Both the position numbers and the translations under genes were made by a program. Below, in pieces: positions 23,720 to 35,100 of a stretch of 64,000 nucleotides of DNA. Numbering within the stretch: position 1 is the first letter of the stretch; the number at the start of each line of letters is the position of its first letter. The stretch spans positions 1 through 64,000 of the IMG/VR virus record IMGVR_UViG_3300043409_001877. One strand, 5' to 3'. A model generated the notes under the pieces. The model ran no database searches. It was not told the DNA's origin and worked only from the letters and a program-made list of their open reading frames with translations. Source of the DNA: a virus.

Positions 23720-24268
23720 TTATGTAATTTTTATTGGAGTATTGAAAAAAGGTGTTGTTCTTCTTTTTTCAATAAATTTAGTTCTAATTTTATTAAAATC
23801 TATAATCCCCTCAAATAATTCTGTATCTGGTAATGGTTTGAATTTTATCGTTGGTTTTGAATCATTAGCTAATGCTTTGTATTCACAAAACCTTATCATT
23901 TTACTACTACCTGATGATAATATAGAACTAACTTTATTACTAGTATTTACCATATCTTCTGTAATATCGGTAGAATACATCATATTATAAATTATATTAT
24001 ATTTCTTACATAATAAGTGAAACTCTTTAAAAAATTCAGTTAGGGTGTCAATTTCAATCAATTTTTTGGCTAAAATTATAAAATCTATATCACCATATGG
24101 TTCCTGTTTTATTAAATAATCAATATATGATCCAACTAAATATATTTCATAACCATATGGTGTGTTTAACTTTTTTAATTCAATTAAAAAAGCATCAAAC
24201 TTTCTTTTTAACAAGATTTCACCATCAATGATATCAACACTATTTTTAAGGTAATATTTATATCTCAT
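23720..24268 (-). CDS. Pol-beta-type nucleotidyltransferase
   Basis: A 182-residue protein with a minimal nucleotidyltransferase signature: YLVGSYIDYLIKQ then YGDIDFIILAKK (G-S plus D-x-D, about 42-65), as in MNT-type enzymes, and a later acidic residue in YNMMYSTDI. Such enzymes transfer nucleotides to proteins, RNA or small molecules. The target here is unknown. It is the only apparent enzyme inside the tail block and follows a tail gene by two bases. It may be a moron-type cargo gene, or may modify a tail or host protein. Confidence 0.75.
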   Translation of the reverse strand: MRYKYYLKNSVDIIDGEILLKRKFDAFLIELKKLNTPYGYEIYLVGSYIDYLIKQEPYGDIDFIILAKKLIEIDTLTEFFKEFHLLCKKYNIIYNMMYSTDITEDMVNTSNKVSSILSSGSSKMIRFCEYKALANDSKPTIKFKPLPDTELFEGIIDFNKIRTKFIEKRRTTPFFNTPIKIT

Positions 24269-24270
24269 AA

Positions 24271-24942
24271 TTAATATATTCCAAAAAAATACGTATTAAC
24301 ACCCTCATATCCAGTGTTAATCAAATTTATTGTAACGGTTATTGTATCCCTAATTGGTGTTAATTTTTGTTTTTCCCTCCAACATATAACAGATAAGTTT
24401 ATATCAATAGTACCAATATTTTTATTTTGATTGATACTAGTCTTACCATAATACTGCGTATCTAGTAACCCAACATTACTTACAGCATAAGTAGCACCAA
24501 ATTTAAGTGACTGGAATGGGTTAACTAAATATAATGAACCATTTCCATAAACTGTTTTACCAGAAATTGTTAAATTACCAACTTTTTTGTTTCTAAATTT
24601 TACAATATAATTATCATATTTAATACTACCATCCGCTGAATAGGTTGTTCCAGTTGTATCTAAACTTACATTTAAATCCGTTGCTAGTATACTGGTGTCA
24701 TTTCTAAATCTTGAACTAAGCAAATAAATACCTTCAAAGTATATTGGCTGGTTGTTTTTGTTTAATATATAAAAATAACCATCGGATAAACTGGTATATG
24801 ATTTAGCTATATTGGCAACGCTAACACCATGTGTGTTTAAATAAAAATCATTCCCAATACCACCAAATTTTGGTATGTGAAAATCAAAAACTGGTTGTTT
24901 TGCCTTATTTTTGTAGTATGATAAACTTGGTATTGATGCCAT
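24271..24942 (-). CDS. Tail structural protein
   Basis: A 223-residue, beta-rich protein with many Tyr, Asn, Gly and Thr residues, lacking membrane and catalytic motifs. Its place among fibre genes with short gaps marks it as a tail or fibre component. I cannot assign it to a named family. Confidence 0.65.
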   Translation of the reverse strand: MASIPSLSYYKNKAKQPVFDFHIPKFGGIGNDFYLNTHGVSVANIAKSYTSLSDGYFYILNKNNQPIYFEGIYLLSSRFRNDTSILATDLNVSLDTTGTTYSADGSIKYDNYIVKFRNKKVGNLTISGKTVYGNGSLYLVNPFQSLKFGATYAVSNVGLLDTQYYGKTSINQNKNIGTIDINLSVICWREKQKLTPIRDTITVTINLINTGYEGVNTYFFGIY

Positions 24943-24956
24943 AATTATTTAAATTT

Positions 24957-25844
24957 TTATGCGTCTCCTGGTGGTGAATATGAACCGCCAGAATACTCTG
25001 GTACAGATATAGGTACGTAATAAATAAATACATCCGACATATGTTCAATGGTTTCTGATGCTGTGTATGGTAAACCTAAACTTGGTGCATCCGCAACAGC
25101 TATGTTATAATATTTCACAATTATTTTATAATCTTTTGTTTTTTCAGCGGTTTGTTCAAAATCAGGTAATTTTACATCTACTCTAAAATTATAACCACCA
25201 GGTGTAGTTTTATAAGCTTCAAATAACTGTGTGTATGTTGTACCAGAATACCCCATATCAATACAATCCTCACTATTTTCACCTGTAGTTAATCGTATAC
25301 CAGCTTTATTAGTGATACTATAAAAACTACTATCAACATCATTAAAAGCGCCAGAATCATAATAATAATATTCCAAATTTTCTAAACTTAAAGGAACTAT
25401 TTTTGAACCAAGTTGCGCATATAATTTAACCCTTAGTCTATTGTAAAAATTTTTAGTCTGGGTTGCAGTCCAACCACTTCTTGTAAAAGTTCCCAAATCT
25501 GACCCATAAAATCTAAAATAAAATCTAAAACTATTGTAATATACTTGATTTGGTATTAAATGATTTTTTTTATGTATTTCGCTATACTTTATAGTTGAGT
25601 TTGATTTTGTAATTGCATTTGAACCAGCAAAGGCGCTAAATTTACTATTATTAAAATCTTTTAAGTTTGCATCATCAAAAATCACATTTTTTAATGTAAA
25701 ATTATTAGATTCGGTTTTTGTTTTTGGGTAAAAATCATAATCTTCTATTAACTGATCTTTATAATTTAAAGAAGTTAAAGTTTCATTTGGTTTATTAATT
25801 AAATATAACCCATTAACACCACTTATGTTAAATTGCTTACTCAT
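24957..25844 (-). CDS. Tail structural protein
   Basis: A 295-residue protein with a short N-terminal segment (ISGVNGLYLINKPNETL) and a beta-sandwich-like body rich in Tyr, ending in a Gly/Ser/Pro-rich tail. It overlaps the upstream LTDLG protein by eight bases. Role inferred from context; no family recognised. Confidence 0.65.
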   Translation of the reverse strand: MSKQFNISGVNGLYLINKPNETLTSLNYKDQLIEDYDFYPKTKTESNNFTLKNVIFDDANLKDFNNSKFSAFAGSNAITKSNSTIKYSEIHKKNHLIPNQVYYNSFRFYFRFYGSDLGTFTRSGWTATQTKNFYNRLRVKLYAQLGSKIVPLSLENLEYYYYDSGAFNDVDSSFYSITNKAGIRLTTGENSEDCIDMGYSGTTYTQLFEAYKTTPGGYNFRVDVKLPDFEQTAEKTKDYKIIVKYYNIAVADAPSLGLPYTASETIEHMSDVFIYYVPISVPEYSGGSYSPPGDA

Positions 25845-26418
25845 AATTTATATATGTTAAAATATTTAAAGTAGCGTTAGTATTAATAGCGGGTTCAAAC
25901 ATAACGTAATCTTTTTGCGTCTTTTGTTTTGTACCTAAAAGAGCCCTTCTATATTCAATATCATCAGCAATCTTCCCCCTTAATGATACTTGCACAAACA
26001 CATCATTAATGTAATCATCACTATCAGCTACCCCATTACCTAAAGATGTTTTTTTGGTACCAACATGATTTATTGTTGGTATTGGTTGTGGTGCTAAATT
26101 TGTCGGGTTAAATAATATAATTTTTTCCCAAGTATTTGGTACCAATGATGGTATAACACCAGAATTTGGTGTGGCGCTTTTATACCTATAAAATGTACCA
26201 CCCCCATCAACAACAATATCATCATATGAGTAAACAGTAGAGTAATTATAAGCTAAAACTTCTTGGCTGTTTGGTACGAGAATGTTGTAATTTGAATCAC
26301 CATCACATAAAGAGAAATAGGTAATAGCATCTTTAAAACCTCCGTCAAAAAATTTTTGCTTACCTAAATCTGTTAAATAAACCTCAAATGTGTTTGTATT
26401 ATCTTTTATAAATCCCAT
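25837..26418 (-). CDS. Tail protein with N-terminal LTDLG module
   Basis: A 193-residue protein starting with the shared module (EVYLTDLGKQKFFDGGF, YFSLCDGDSNYN). The rest is a beta-rich region with a TWEKIILFNPTN segment and a C-terminal strand region. Its ATG overlaps the stop of the 895-residue protein, which also starts with the module, so these are probably paralogous attachment subunits. Confidence 0.7.
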   Translation of the reverse strand: MGFIKDNTNTFEVYLTDLGKQKFFDGGFKDAITYFSLCDGDSNYNILVPNSQEVLAYNYSTVYSYDDIVVDGGGTFYRYKSATPNSGVIPSLVPNTWEKIILFNPTNLAPQPIPTINHVGTKKTSLGNGVADSDDYINDVFVQVSLRGKIADDIEYRRALLGTKQKTQKDYVMFEPAINTNATLNILTYINYE

Positions 26419-29105
26419 TAAAAATCTATTGTTGCTTGTATTATTAACATATCAGAATTATATTTTCTAGTCAACGGTTCGCTAAATTTACCAATAGCCA
26501 CCAAATCATCATCCTCATCATAAATAGCTAATTCAGTAAACGCTACTTTATCTTGGTTTGGGTTAAATGTTGGATTTGCTGTGTTTATAAATTTATTAGG
26601 TAATACGTTACAAGTCATTAATGTTTTATATATTGTTGCTTTAATATCAGTTTCAATATTCCCATAAAAGAACACTTCATCACCAAAACTAAACTCATCA
26701 ATAGTAGTTGAATTTGGTAAAGAAATAAAGTCACTTACATCATATTTTGAGTTGGCACTTATATCAATTAACGATTTATCTAAATTTACCCTTAAATTTT
26801 CAATAAGGCTTACTGTATAATTTACATTAGCTGGATTACTACCTAAACCACTATTATCTAGATAAAACACGGATAACACAGACCCATTAGCTGGTGTAAA
26901 ATTTAATTCAACACGTCTGTATTGAGTTGATCCTGTTGTGTATACACCATAATTATTTGAACTAATAAGTTGACCATTATAAAAGAAATAAACCACATTA
27001 TTATTTGGTTGGTAATCCAATGTTATAGCCACTTTAGTTCCGTTTATATAAATACCATCATTGTAATCATTACCACCAGGAATGCCAGTTAATGGTACGG
27101 TTATGTCTTGTCTTAATGTTTTTGATGTTGTCGTATCACCAATTAAATAATGGAATTGAATAGTATCACCATTTGTTAAAAGGGTACTGTCAAATTCAAT
27201 GTAGGCTGTGTTTGATGGTGTCGCCATAACACTTAATGGGTATTTCCAATATTCACCATCCACACCAATATTATCAGATGATGACGCTTGTTTTAATATT
27301 GATCCATTTAAAGATATGATTACATCCCCAATTTCCGTATTCGTTAAACCGTATTTATAACTAGAAAAATTTGCTGGATAAATTGATGATTCTGTATATA
27401 ACTCAAAACTATCACATAAATTAGATGTTCCAGTTTGACATCCGTTTTTACCAATAAAAGTGTTTATATTTAAATAATTCCAATCGGCTGGATCTGGTTT
27501 GTTATTTATTTGAGTTATTTGCCACAATAAAAGAATATTGTCGGTTCTAAAACCAATACCAGGCGTATCATCATAATCACGTAAAAAACTAAACTCACTA
27601 TAAGTTGGATCTAAAGGATCTTTAGGAAATTCAAATATAATATCTTTAACGGTAGATGATGTGTTACTAATTGTGTTATAATCTTCACAATGCAAACCAC
27701 TTATACCCTCAGAATCATTGAATACATAACTAACATGTATAGCTTCATTGTTTTGTAAGACACCAGTAACGCTAGATCCTTGGCAAACTCCTGGTTCTGT
27801 TAGTGTTAATTTTGGTTTAGGTAACGTCCAATTTCTATTGGATTTGTAAGACAACGCTGCTAACAATTCCTGATGTTCTATTAAAATAATTTTTTGATCT
27901 ACTAAAACTTTACCAACAATCGTTGGGTTTGTTTCTTGGTCAACTAAATCGTAATATTTAACACTAGCATTGGTTCCCATATATTTAACAGTTGACCCGC
28001 AGACAAAAGTATACCCAATTTCAGTACCTAAACCAGCACCACCATATTGTTTTTTATGCCACATTATATACGGTAATTTAAGTTTAAATGTGTTTTTATA
28101 AAAACCTTCAGCATAAAGATTACTAACCGAATTATTTGTATAATGTATAATACCAACTTTATCTAAAAGATTATCTAAGAAATAATCATAGCAAACAGCA
28201 GTACCCCAATAATTCCTGGATTTAGATGAGTACTTTCCTTTATTAATAGTACTATCAAGACCAATAATATCTTCAATAGTTACAATATTCATATTCCAAA
28301 CAGGTATATCATCATTAGCCAGCGTACAATTGGATGTAAAATCAAATAAACCACCATCCCAATAAGCGTTTGGGTTAGTGACATCGTAATAATCTTTAAT
28401 TGTATCTTTACCTGGGTAAACAAAAGCATCAAAAGTGTAGTCACTAAATAACGGTAATTCACGATCCACTTCAACACTAATAGTAACACCAGTGGTATAA
28501 CCTGTTAAATCAAAAGATTCTCCACTATTTATGGAAATTATTGAGTACATTAAATAAGGTGTTGGCTCTAAATTTAATTCATTGTAATTTAATGTGGTGC
28601 CACTATAAGTTTCAGTATAACCACTTGTTTTAAATTTTATAAACAAATAATCTCCTTTTTTTACAGTATTACTATAATTATCGTTTATAAACGTGTTATC
28701 ATTAAAAACTAAATCAAGCGTTGTTGTACCCGTAGCTGTGGTACCAGTAGCACCACCAAGTAAACATAATGTATTTTCAATAGTAACGTTACTAGTTGTT
28801 AAATCATATGTAAAAAAACCTCTTTCTTTTGCTGCGCTATACACTTCATTTGGTAATGATGTGAATATTGATATCGGTAATTTATAACTGCTACCCTCAC
28901 TTGGTACTGGGTATTGTATATCGTGCTGACTATCAACTGGTCTTAAAATATTAACCAATGAGAATGTATCTGAACTATAGTCCATTTCACTGTCACCAAG
29001 GCTAAAGTTAGTTAGAGTTAATTTACCAGATGATAAATTACTTCTACCTGTATTTGTTAACTTAAGGTTAACTAGTGGTTCATTTTTTTTTATTATGTAA
29101 CTCAT
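26418..29105 (-). CDS. Large tail-fibre protein with LTNTG N-terminal module
   Basis: An 895-residue protein. Residues 1-50 carry the shared module (LKLTNTGRSNLSSGKL, FSLGDSEMDYSS). A long Thr/Asn/Gly-rich beta body follows, with a TTATGTTTLDLVF stretch. The C-terminus has a tail-fibre-like block (LAIYDEDDDLVAIGKF) similar to fibre proteins that carry an I-G-x-Y-D motif. It begins a transcript with a TATTTAT motif 13 bases upstream. Fibre or appendage role by composition and context. Confidence 0.75.
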   Translation of the reverse strand: MSYIIKKNEPLVNLKLTNTGRSNLSSGKLTLTNFSLGDSEMDYSSDTFSLVNILRPVDSQHDIQYPVPSEGSSYKLPISIFTSLPNEVYSAAKERGFFTYDLTTSNVTIENTLCLLGGATGTTATGTTTLDLVFNDNTFINDNYSNTVKKGDYLFIKFKTSGYTETYSGTTLNYNELNLEPTPYLMYSIISINSGESFDLTGYTTGVTISVEVDRELPLFSDYTFDAFVYPGKDTIKDYYDVTNPNAYWDGGLFDFTSNCTLANDDIPVWNMNIVTIEDIIGLDSTINKGKYSSKSRNYWGTAVCYDYFLDNLLDKVGIIHYTNNSVSNLYAEGFYKNTFKLKLPYIMWHKKQYGGAGLGTEIGYTFVCGSTVKYMGTNASVKYYDLVDQETNPTIVGKVLVDQKIILIEHQELLAALSYKSNRNWTLPKPKLTLTEPGVCQGSSVTGVLQNNEAIHVSYVFNDSEGISGLHCEDYNTISNTSSTVKDIIFEFPKDPLDPTYSEFSFLRDYDDTPGIGFRTDNILLLWQITQINNKPDPADWNYLNINTFIGKNGCQTGTSNLCDSFELYTESSIYPANFSSYKYGLTNTEIGDVIISLNGSILKQASSSDNIGVDGEYWKYPLSVMATPSNTAYIEFDSTLLTNGDTIQFHYLIGDTTTSKTLRQDITVPLTGIPGGNDYNDGIYINGTKVAITLDYQPNNNVVYFFYNGQLISSNNYGVYTTGSTQYRRVELNFTPANGSVLSVFYLDNSGLGSNPANVNYTVSLIENLRVNLDKSLIDISANSKYDVSDFISLPNSTTIDEFSFGDEVFFYGNIETDIKATIYKTLMTCNVLPNKFINTANPTFNPNQDKVAFTELAIYDEDDDLVAIGKFSEPLTRKYNSDMLIIQATIDF

Positions 29106-29118
29106 TTATACTTTTACA

Positions 29119-29125
29119 ATAAATA
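29119..29125 (-). promoter_or_regulatory. TATTTAT motif before the 895-residue tail gene
   Basis: The minus strand reads AATCTATTTATTGTAAAA, 13 bases before the ATG at 29105, in the 36-bp gap after the 2510-residue gene. Confidence 0.5.
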
Positions 29126-29141
29126 GATTTATTTTAGTTTT

Positions 29142-32100
29142 TTAGAAAATTGAATTTTTTATATTTATATTTTTAACGTCAAAAATAGTTTTTGGGTTTA
29201 ATGAACCCAACGTGTTTGATTCAATTCCTTTTAAATTAACAAATATTGTTGCGTTTTCAACTACATTTTTTAATATTATAGTTCTTGTTTCGTAGTCAGT
29301 TAATCTGGTAATTTTAGTTTCTATAGTACCAGTCTTAATTAAAGCGTCATTAATAAAAATAGGTGTACTATCAATGAAAGCAGATTTAAATTTAGTTTGA
29401 TTACCCGTAGTTTGATAAGTAACTGAGACTTCTACAAAGTTATTTGGTATTATATTATAGTTCTTATCAAGAGGTGTTGTATTATTAACAACAGTAGAAT
29501 CGCTAATTGTTACGCCATCTAAATTTTTGGTAGTTACAACCACATTTGCCAACGCTTGACCGTTTTGTGTTATTATTGTTCTTACATTATATGGTAATAT
29601 ATCTATAGCTTCTGTTGCTGTTATAGGTGTTGATGATACGCCAGCACTTCTATTTAATTTATTAACGTCAGTATCAAATAAAATACCAAAAAACGTTGTG
29701 GCAACATTGCCACACGGGTTATATACGTTTAATTTACCCATGAATTCACCAGTTAAAGGATAACCAACGGGGTCTTTTTCTATGTAATAATCTAATATAA
29801 TATCATTACCCTTGGCTCTAAAATCGACAATACCATGTGATGTAGGTGTAACTCTATTGTCATCTGTTAAATCGTAAAATTTATCTAAAGCTGTCAGAGC
29901 CTTGTTATTAATTGTTGAACCACTAAATGATCTGCTTGTAAACCCAGATTTTAAAGTAAAATTAGGTTTAAAAAAGAATAGTGAATTTTTTACGTCTGTT
30001 GTTAAACTTTCAATTGTAGACTCAAAAACGCTTACACGTGTCCTATCTTTATAGAACGTAAAATTATTAACAAGGCAAAAATCATTTTCAACCCAATTTG
30101 TATTATCTGAATACGGTTGAGTTGAACCAGTTACCGTTGTAAATGTTGCACCAACATACTTGTATAAAACACCACGATTTGCCGCATATCTCTGACCCAA
30201 ATATAAACCATCTGGGTTATATGTGGTACCAGAACCACCAACAATCCAAGTATTTGGGTTATTTTTTTGATCTTCTCTAGATAATCTTTCAAATAAAGGT
30301 AATGAACCGTTACTCTCACCTATAAACGGATATATATAATACCCAGCATAAGCACCATTAGCAGGGTATCCTGGTTTTAAATATATATTTGTATGTCCAC
30401 TCCTTAAAGCCGCACTGTAATCGTTATAATAATCAGTTTCGTAAAAACCATTTTCAGGTGCTGACAAACCATATGTGGTTCCTTGATATTTGGTTGTTAA
30501 TGGTGATCCACCAATATTCCTTAATACTTTATTAGCACTTGTCACTTCATACAAATCATTAAACGCATACGAATTATCAATGTACATTGAATCGGGTCTT
30601 AATAAAGAATTGTATTTTCCGCCAAATGTAATACCACTTACGGTATTACCTGTTGAAATTAATGGTATGCCAGGTGTTGTAACTGGTAATGTTCTTGGTA
30701 ATCTAGCTGCCGTTGAACTATAATTTAAGAAAGAGGATAAACCAAGCCACGAACCTAAATTAAAAGTTACACCAGAAGTTGCCATACCCGCTGAAGTATT
30801 ATGTAAAGATCTATGGTTAAATAAATCAGCAGACACTTTAGCCCAATATGTGTTGTAGCCAGGCCCTGTTGTTGCAGCTGTTGGGTTGTTATTTAATGTT
30901 GTTTGTCTGGCTATATAATGTCTATAATAATACGTACCAGATTCATTAACATAAGCGTACACAAAATCACCAGCATTGTAAGTTGTGGTTGAGCTGTATA
31001 TTACTGGTTTTTGATAGATGTATCTAAAAAAGTGATTAGCTCCACCAAAATTACCAACCACAATATCACCAAATTTATAATCTTGTGGTTGTGTTGGATC
31101 GTATGCTATAATATTTCTATAAACATAATCAATCACATTTGGGTTTGGTAGATTATTAACCATACTTTCATCATAACCCCAAGGTGTAAAATTTGCTGGG
31201 TTATATTTTTCTATATCAACAAAACACGATCTTGCGCCTCTTGGATGATATATTGGGTGAATTTCACCTAATATGAATGAGCCGCTATCGGCTATTTTAA
31301 AACAATTATCACTTGTTATGTTATTAACACAAACATATAATTTATAAATTGTTTTAGTTTGAATTGTGGCACCAGTTGAGTTTTTAACCACAACATTATA
31401 ATTATTAATAGGTACTTTAACAACATCATTTAACTCATAATTAATAACTTGACTATTAAATAATGGAACTTTATCTAATATAGCTTTATATATTTCACTC
31501 GTATATATTTCACTTTCTAAAGCATAATAATTAAACGTTGCAACACCAAGCGTGCCATTATAGTATCTTTTTTTAGTTCTAATTTCACTCATAAAATCAC
31601 CAGAATAATTTATGCTAGTGTAATCAATTAAACCATCATCGTAAGATATAAAACTATTTGTGACTTGAGTTGTACCAGTACCCAAAACCGTATTGTTATA
31701 AAAACTTTTATTTGGGTAGTAACTAAACTGCCTAGTATGGTTTAATTCTCTTTTACGAATTTTTTTACCAATACTAATAGCGTTATTAATGTTATTAAAC
31801 TCAGTTGTTTTTGATGTTTTACCTAAAAAATAATCACTATATGAAAAATCAAACTCTAGTGTGGCAGTTTCAACACCTTTTTGTTGTGTTGTGCTGGATG
31901 AGCCAGAAGTACCAGCAAATCCAACAAGTCCACTGGTTGGTATATTAGCGTTTTTACTTCTAATTTTAAAACTAAAATCAATCTTATCATTGTTTAACTC
32001 TTTATCATAAACTGTTGTGTTGTAAATAAAAGTATTTTGATTATATTTTTTATAATACACGTTATATAATGTATTAAAAATATATGATGGGTCTGTTGAA

Positions 32101-35100
32101 TAGTTAATATCTAATGATGGTATTGATGAATATTTAGTACCAGTTTTTAATTGTAACTCCGTTGGCGCTAAATCTGGTAAGTTATAAATTGGTTTAATTG
32201 ATAATCCATCATCAAAATAACCTTTACCAATAAATCCAGAATTAAATAACAATCTAAACCTAGGATCACTCAAATTTCCACCATTAGCAATATAATCAAC
32301 CTCATCAACTTCTTGGTGTTCGTAATTAATTGTTTCGTATCTACTAAGCGTACATGGTAAATCAATTGGATTTATAATTAATGATATCCTTTCACCTGAA
32401 TTAAAAAACCCATTGTACTGATATAAATATTCTCTATTATCCGAAATATCATCACCATTAAATGTAAATGCTTGTGTATCATATACAAAACCTAAATTAT
32501 TAACCAATTTAATATCAACTGTTTGTGATACATTTGTAGAGGATTCAAAATATAAATTAAAATTAAAATTTAAAAAACTATTTCTTGTTATTAAATAATA
32601 ACCAGGGTTTGTTTTAACTAATGTAAGATCATCACCAGTTGATAAAAAATTATCGTTTAATGATTGTATTGATACATAATTGTTAGTATCTGGTTGAAGG
32701 GGTAACGATCTATCTAATGTTTGTATTAAGGTACTATTATCATTCAGCGTATAAAAAGGCCCTAACTTGGTTGAGTCTAAATTATAAAAACCATCAAATT
32801 CAACACTAATAGAATCCGAAATAAATAATTCACCATTAACTATGTTATCACCAACTCTAAAAGTATTGGCTGCCGTAGAACCGCTAAATATATGTAATAA
32901 ATTTAATGATTTTGTTAAATTTATTGAATGTACTGTTTTGTTGGGGTCTAAAGAAATTCTACTAATATACGCTGGATCAATATGCATTAGTGGGTCGCTT
33001 TTAGTCCTATCTTGATACCTATCATACATACCGCCAGGTGTGTCACCAGCAATTGTTGACGTATTAATTGTGGTACCACTAGTACCAGGTGTCATAGATG
33101 TACCTAATAACTTTAAACCACCACCAGAACTTGAGGGGTAAATAGTTGTGCCAGTAACAGTATCACCAGTAACCAAAAATACTTTACTATTCGCTTGTAA
33201 ATTTTCTTTATTGGTGGCATGTATTTGAGCAATTATTTCATCTTTATAGTAGACTTTTTCATTAACCCAATTAAATCTTTTCTTATACGGAACAACCCAT
33301 TTAAAACTTGAGCCGTAGGTAACGCCACTTGGTTTTAAACCAGTATAATCTTTACTATACCCGTAATATTTTGGTTGTTTTACACTTAATATAGCACCCG
33401 TTTCATCAACATATGTTTTATAAGTTGTACCAAGATATGAACTTAAATTTATTGTTCTACCAGTTATATCATAATAACATACGTGAGGTTTTGGTGGTGG
33501 GCAGTCAAAATCAACATTAATATTAATATGGGCTATTGCCCTACCAATACTGTTCATATAAAATGAACGTTCAGATTCTGTTATATCAGAAGTTGCTGAA
33601 TCACCAAATACGATTGTTCTTGAATCAACATCCATTGGGATATGATCCCATATTAAATTGTTTTCATATCCACTTTCATAAGGGCCTACAACAACAGCTT
33701 TATTTGGTGTTAGTCTTCCATTTATTTGCGAATATATACCAGCTGTATGTATACCATCAGTGGGTGGGTAAGTAAGATTAAATTGTGATATTGTATTTAA
33801 ACGATATAATTTTTCATCGTAAATAACAAACACACCATATCTTTCGCTTAACACATCATTTACATTCCCATTATAAATTGAATCGTCACCGTAATCAACC
33901 CCAGACTCCCAAGTATAAAAAGATCCTTCACTAGTATCACAATATTCAAACATTGTATAATGAACACCTAAATATTCATTAATTGTGGGATCTGTACCAT
34001 ATATTTTAGAACCAACTTTACCTTCAATTTGGAATGTTGGTATTTCACCAACTGTTGTTGGGTTAACTTTACCAGCATTGGATGTTACACTTGTGGTACC
34101 TAATAAAACTGGTTTTAAAGCACCTTGTTGAAATTCCGATCCATCGGTACCAAGCCAAGATACGTTGGTGTTTAAACCGTGCTTATATAAGAATTTATTA
34201 TCTAATAAACTTGAGTTTTGTATTTTTTTACCTGCATTAATAATTGTTGTTGCTGGTACAAACTGTTCAATTAATCTAATCCAAGAAGTGTCAAATTTAT
34301 TTAAAAATTCTAATGTTCTAGTTGAATCAATTGGTGTTGATGTTGTATTAAGGTAATCAAAATATATTTTTGATAATGACGGGTATGTTTTAATAGTTTT
34401 TCTATTCTTTGGATTAATAAAATTATCTAAAGATTTTTTAATAAACTGGTTGAAAGATACGGTAGATGCGTCAAACATTAAAGTGGAATCAATATTTAAA
34501 TCGGTATTAACTCTACCAATATTTCTAAGATATTGTCGATAAACAGTTACATCAAATATTCTGTTTGAAGCTAAATAAACCTCCAATTCTTTTGAATTTA
34601 TTGATAATCTACTATCATCACTTGTATACTCGGTATAACCGTTAGTATCTTCAAATAAATAATCTTTTGTTTCTTCAGTGTAAACCCAACTCTTAACATT
34701 ATCTACAGTTCTTTGTAAGTCAAAAAGATATATATTATTAAATTTTTTATACTCGTTAATATATTTTTTACCAAAATCGAACCCACCAATATTAACTTTA
34801 TCCTCACGTAAATAACCACCATTTTCCTGGTATTTAACATTTGTTGGTATTGTTGGGTAACCATCTGAATTAAAAGGTACTGTTTGGAATAAAATAACGG
34901 GATCATCGCCTGCTATATTACTATAGATTTTATTTAAAGCATTAATAGCATCCAACTTTTTTTCAGCTAAGTAAATGTACTCATTAAATTCAAAAATTTC
35001 TTCTGGTAAACCAACTAATTTTAATATAAATTCAACGGACTTTCGGGTACCTTTAGATTTAAACAAATAAAATGAGTTAATTAATATTCTTCTCCAAATC

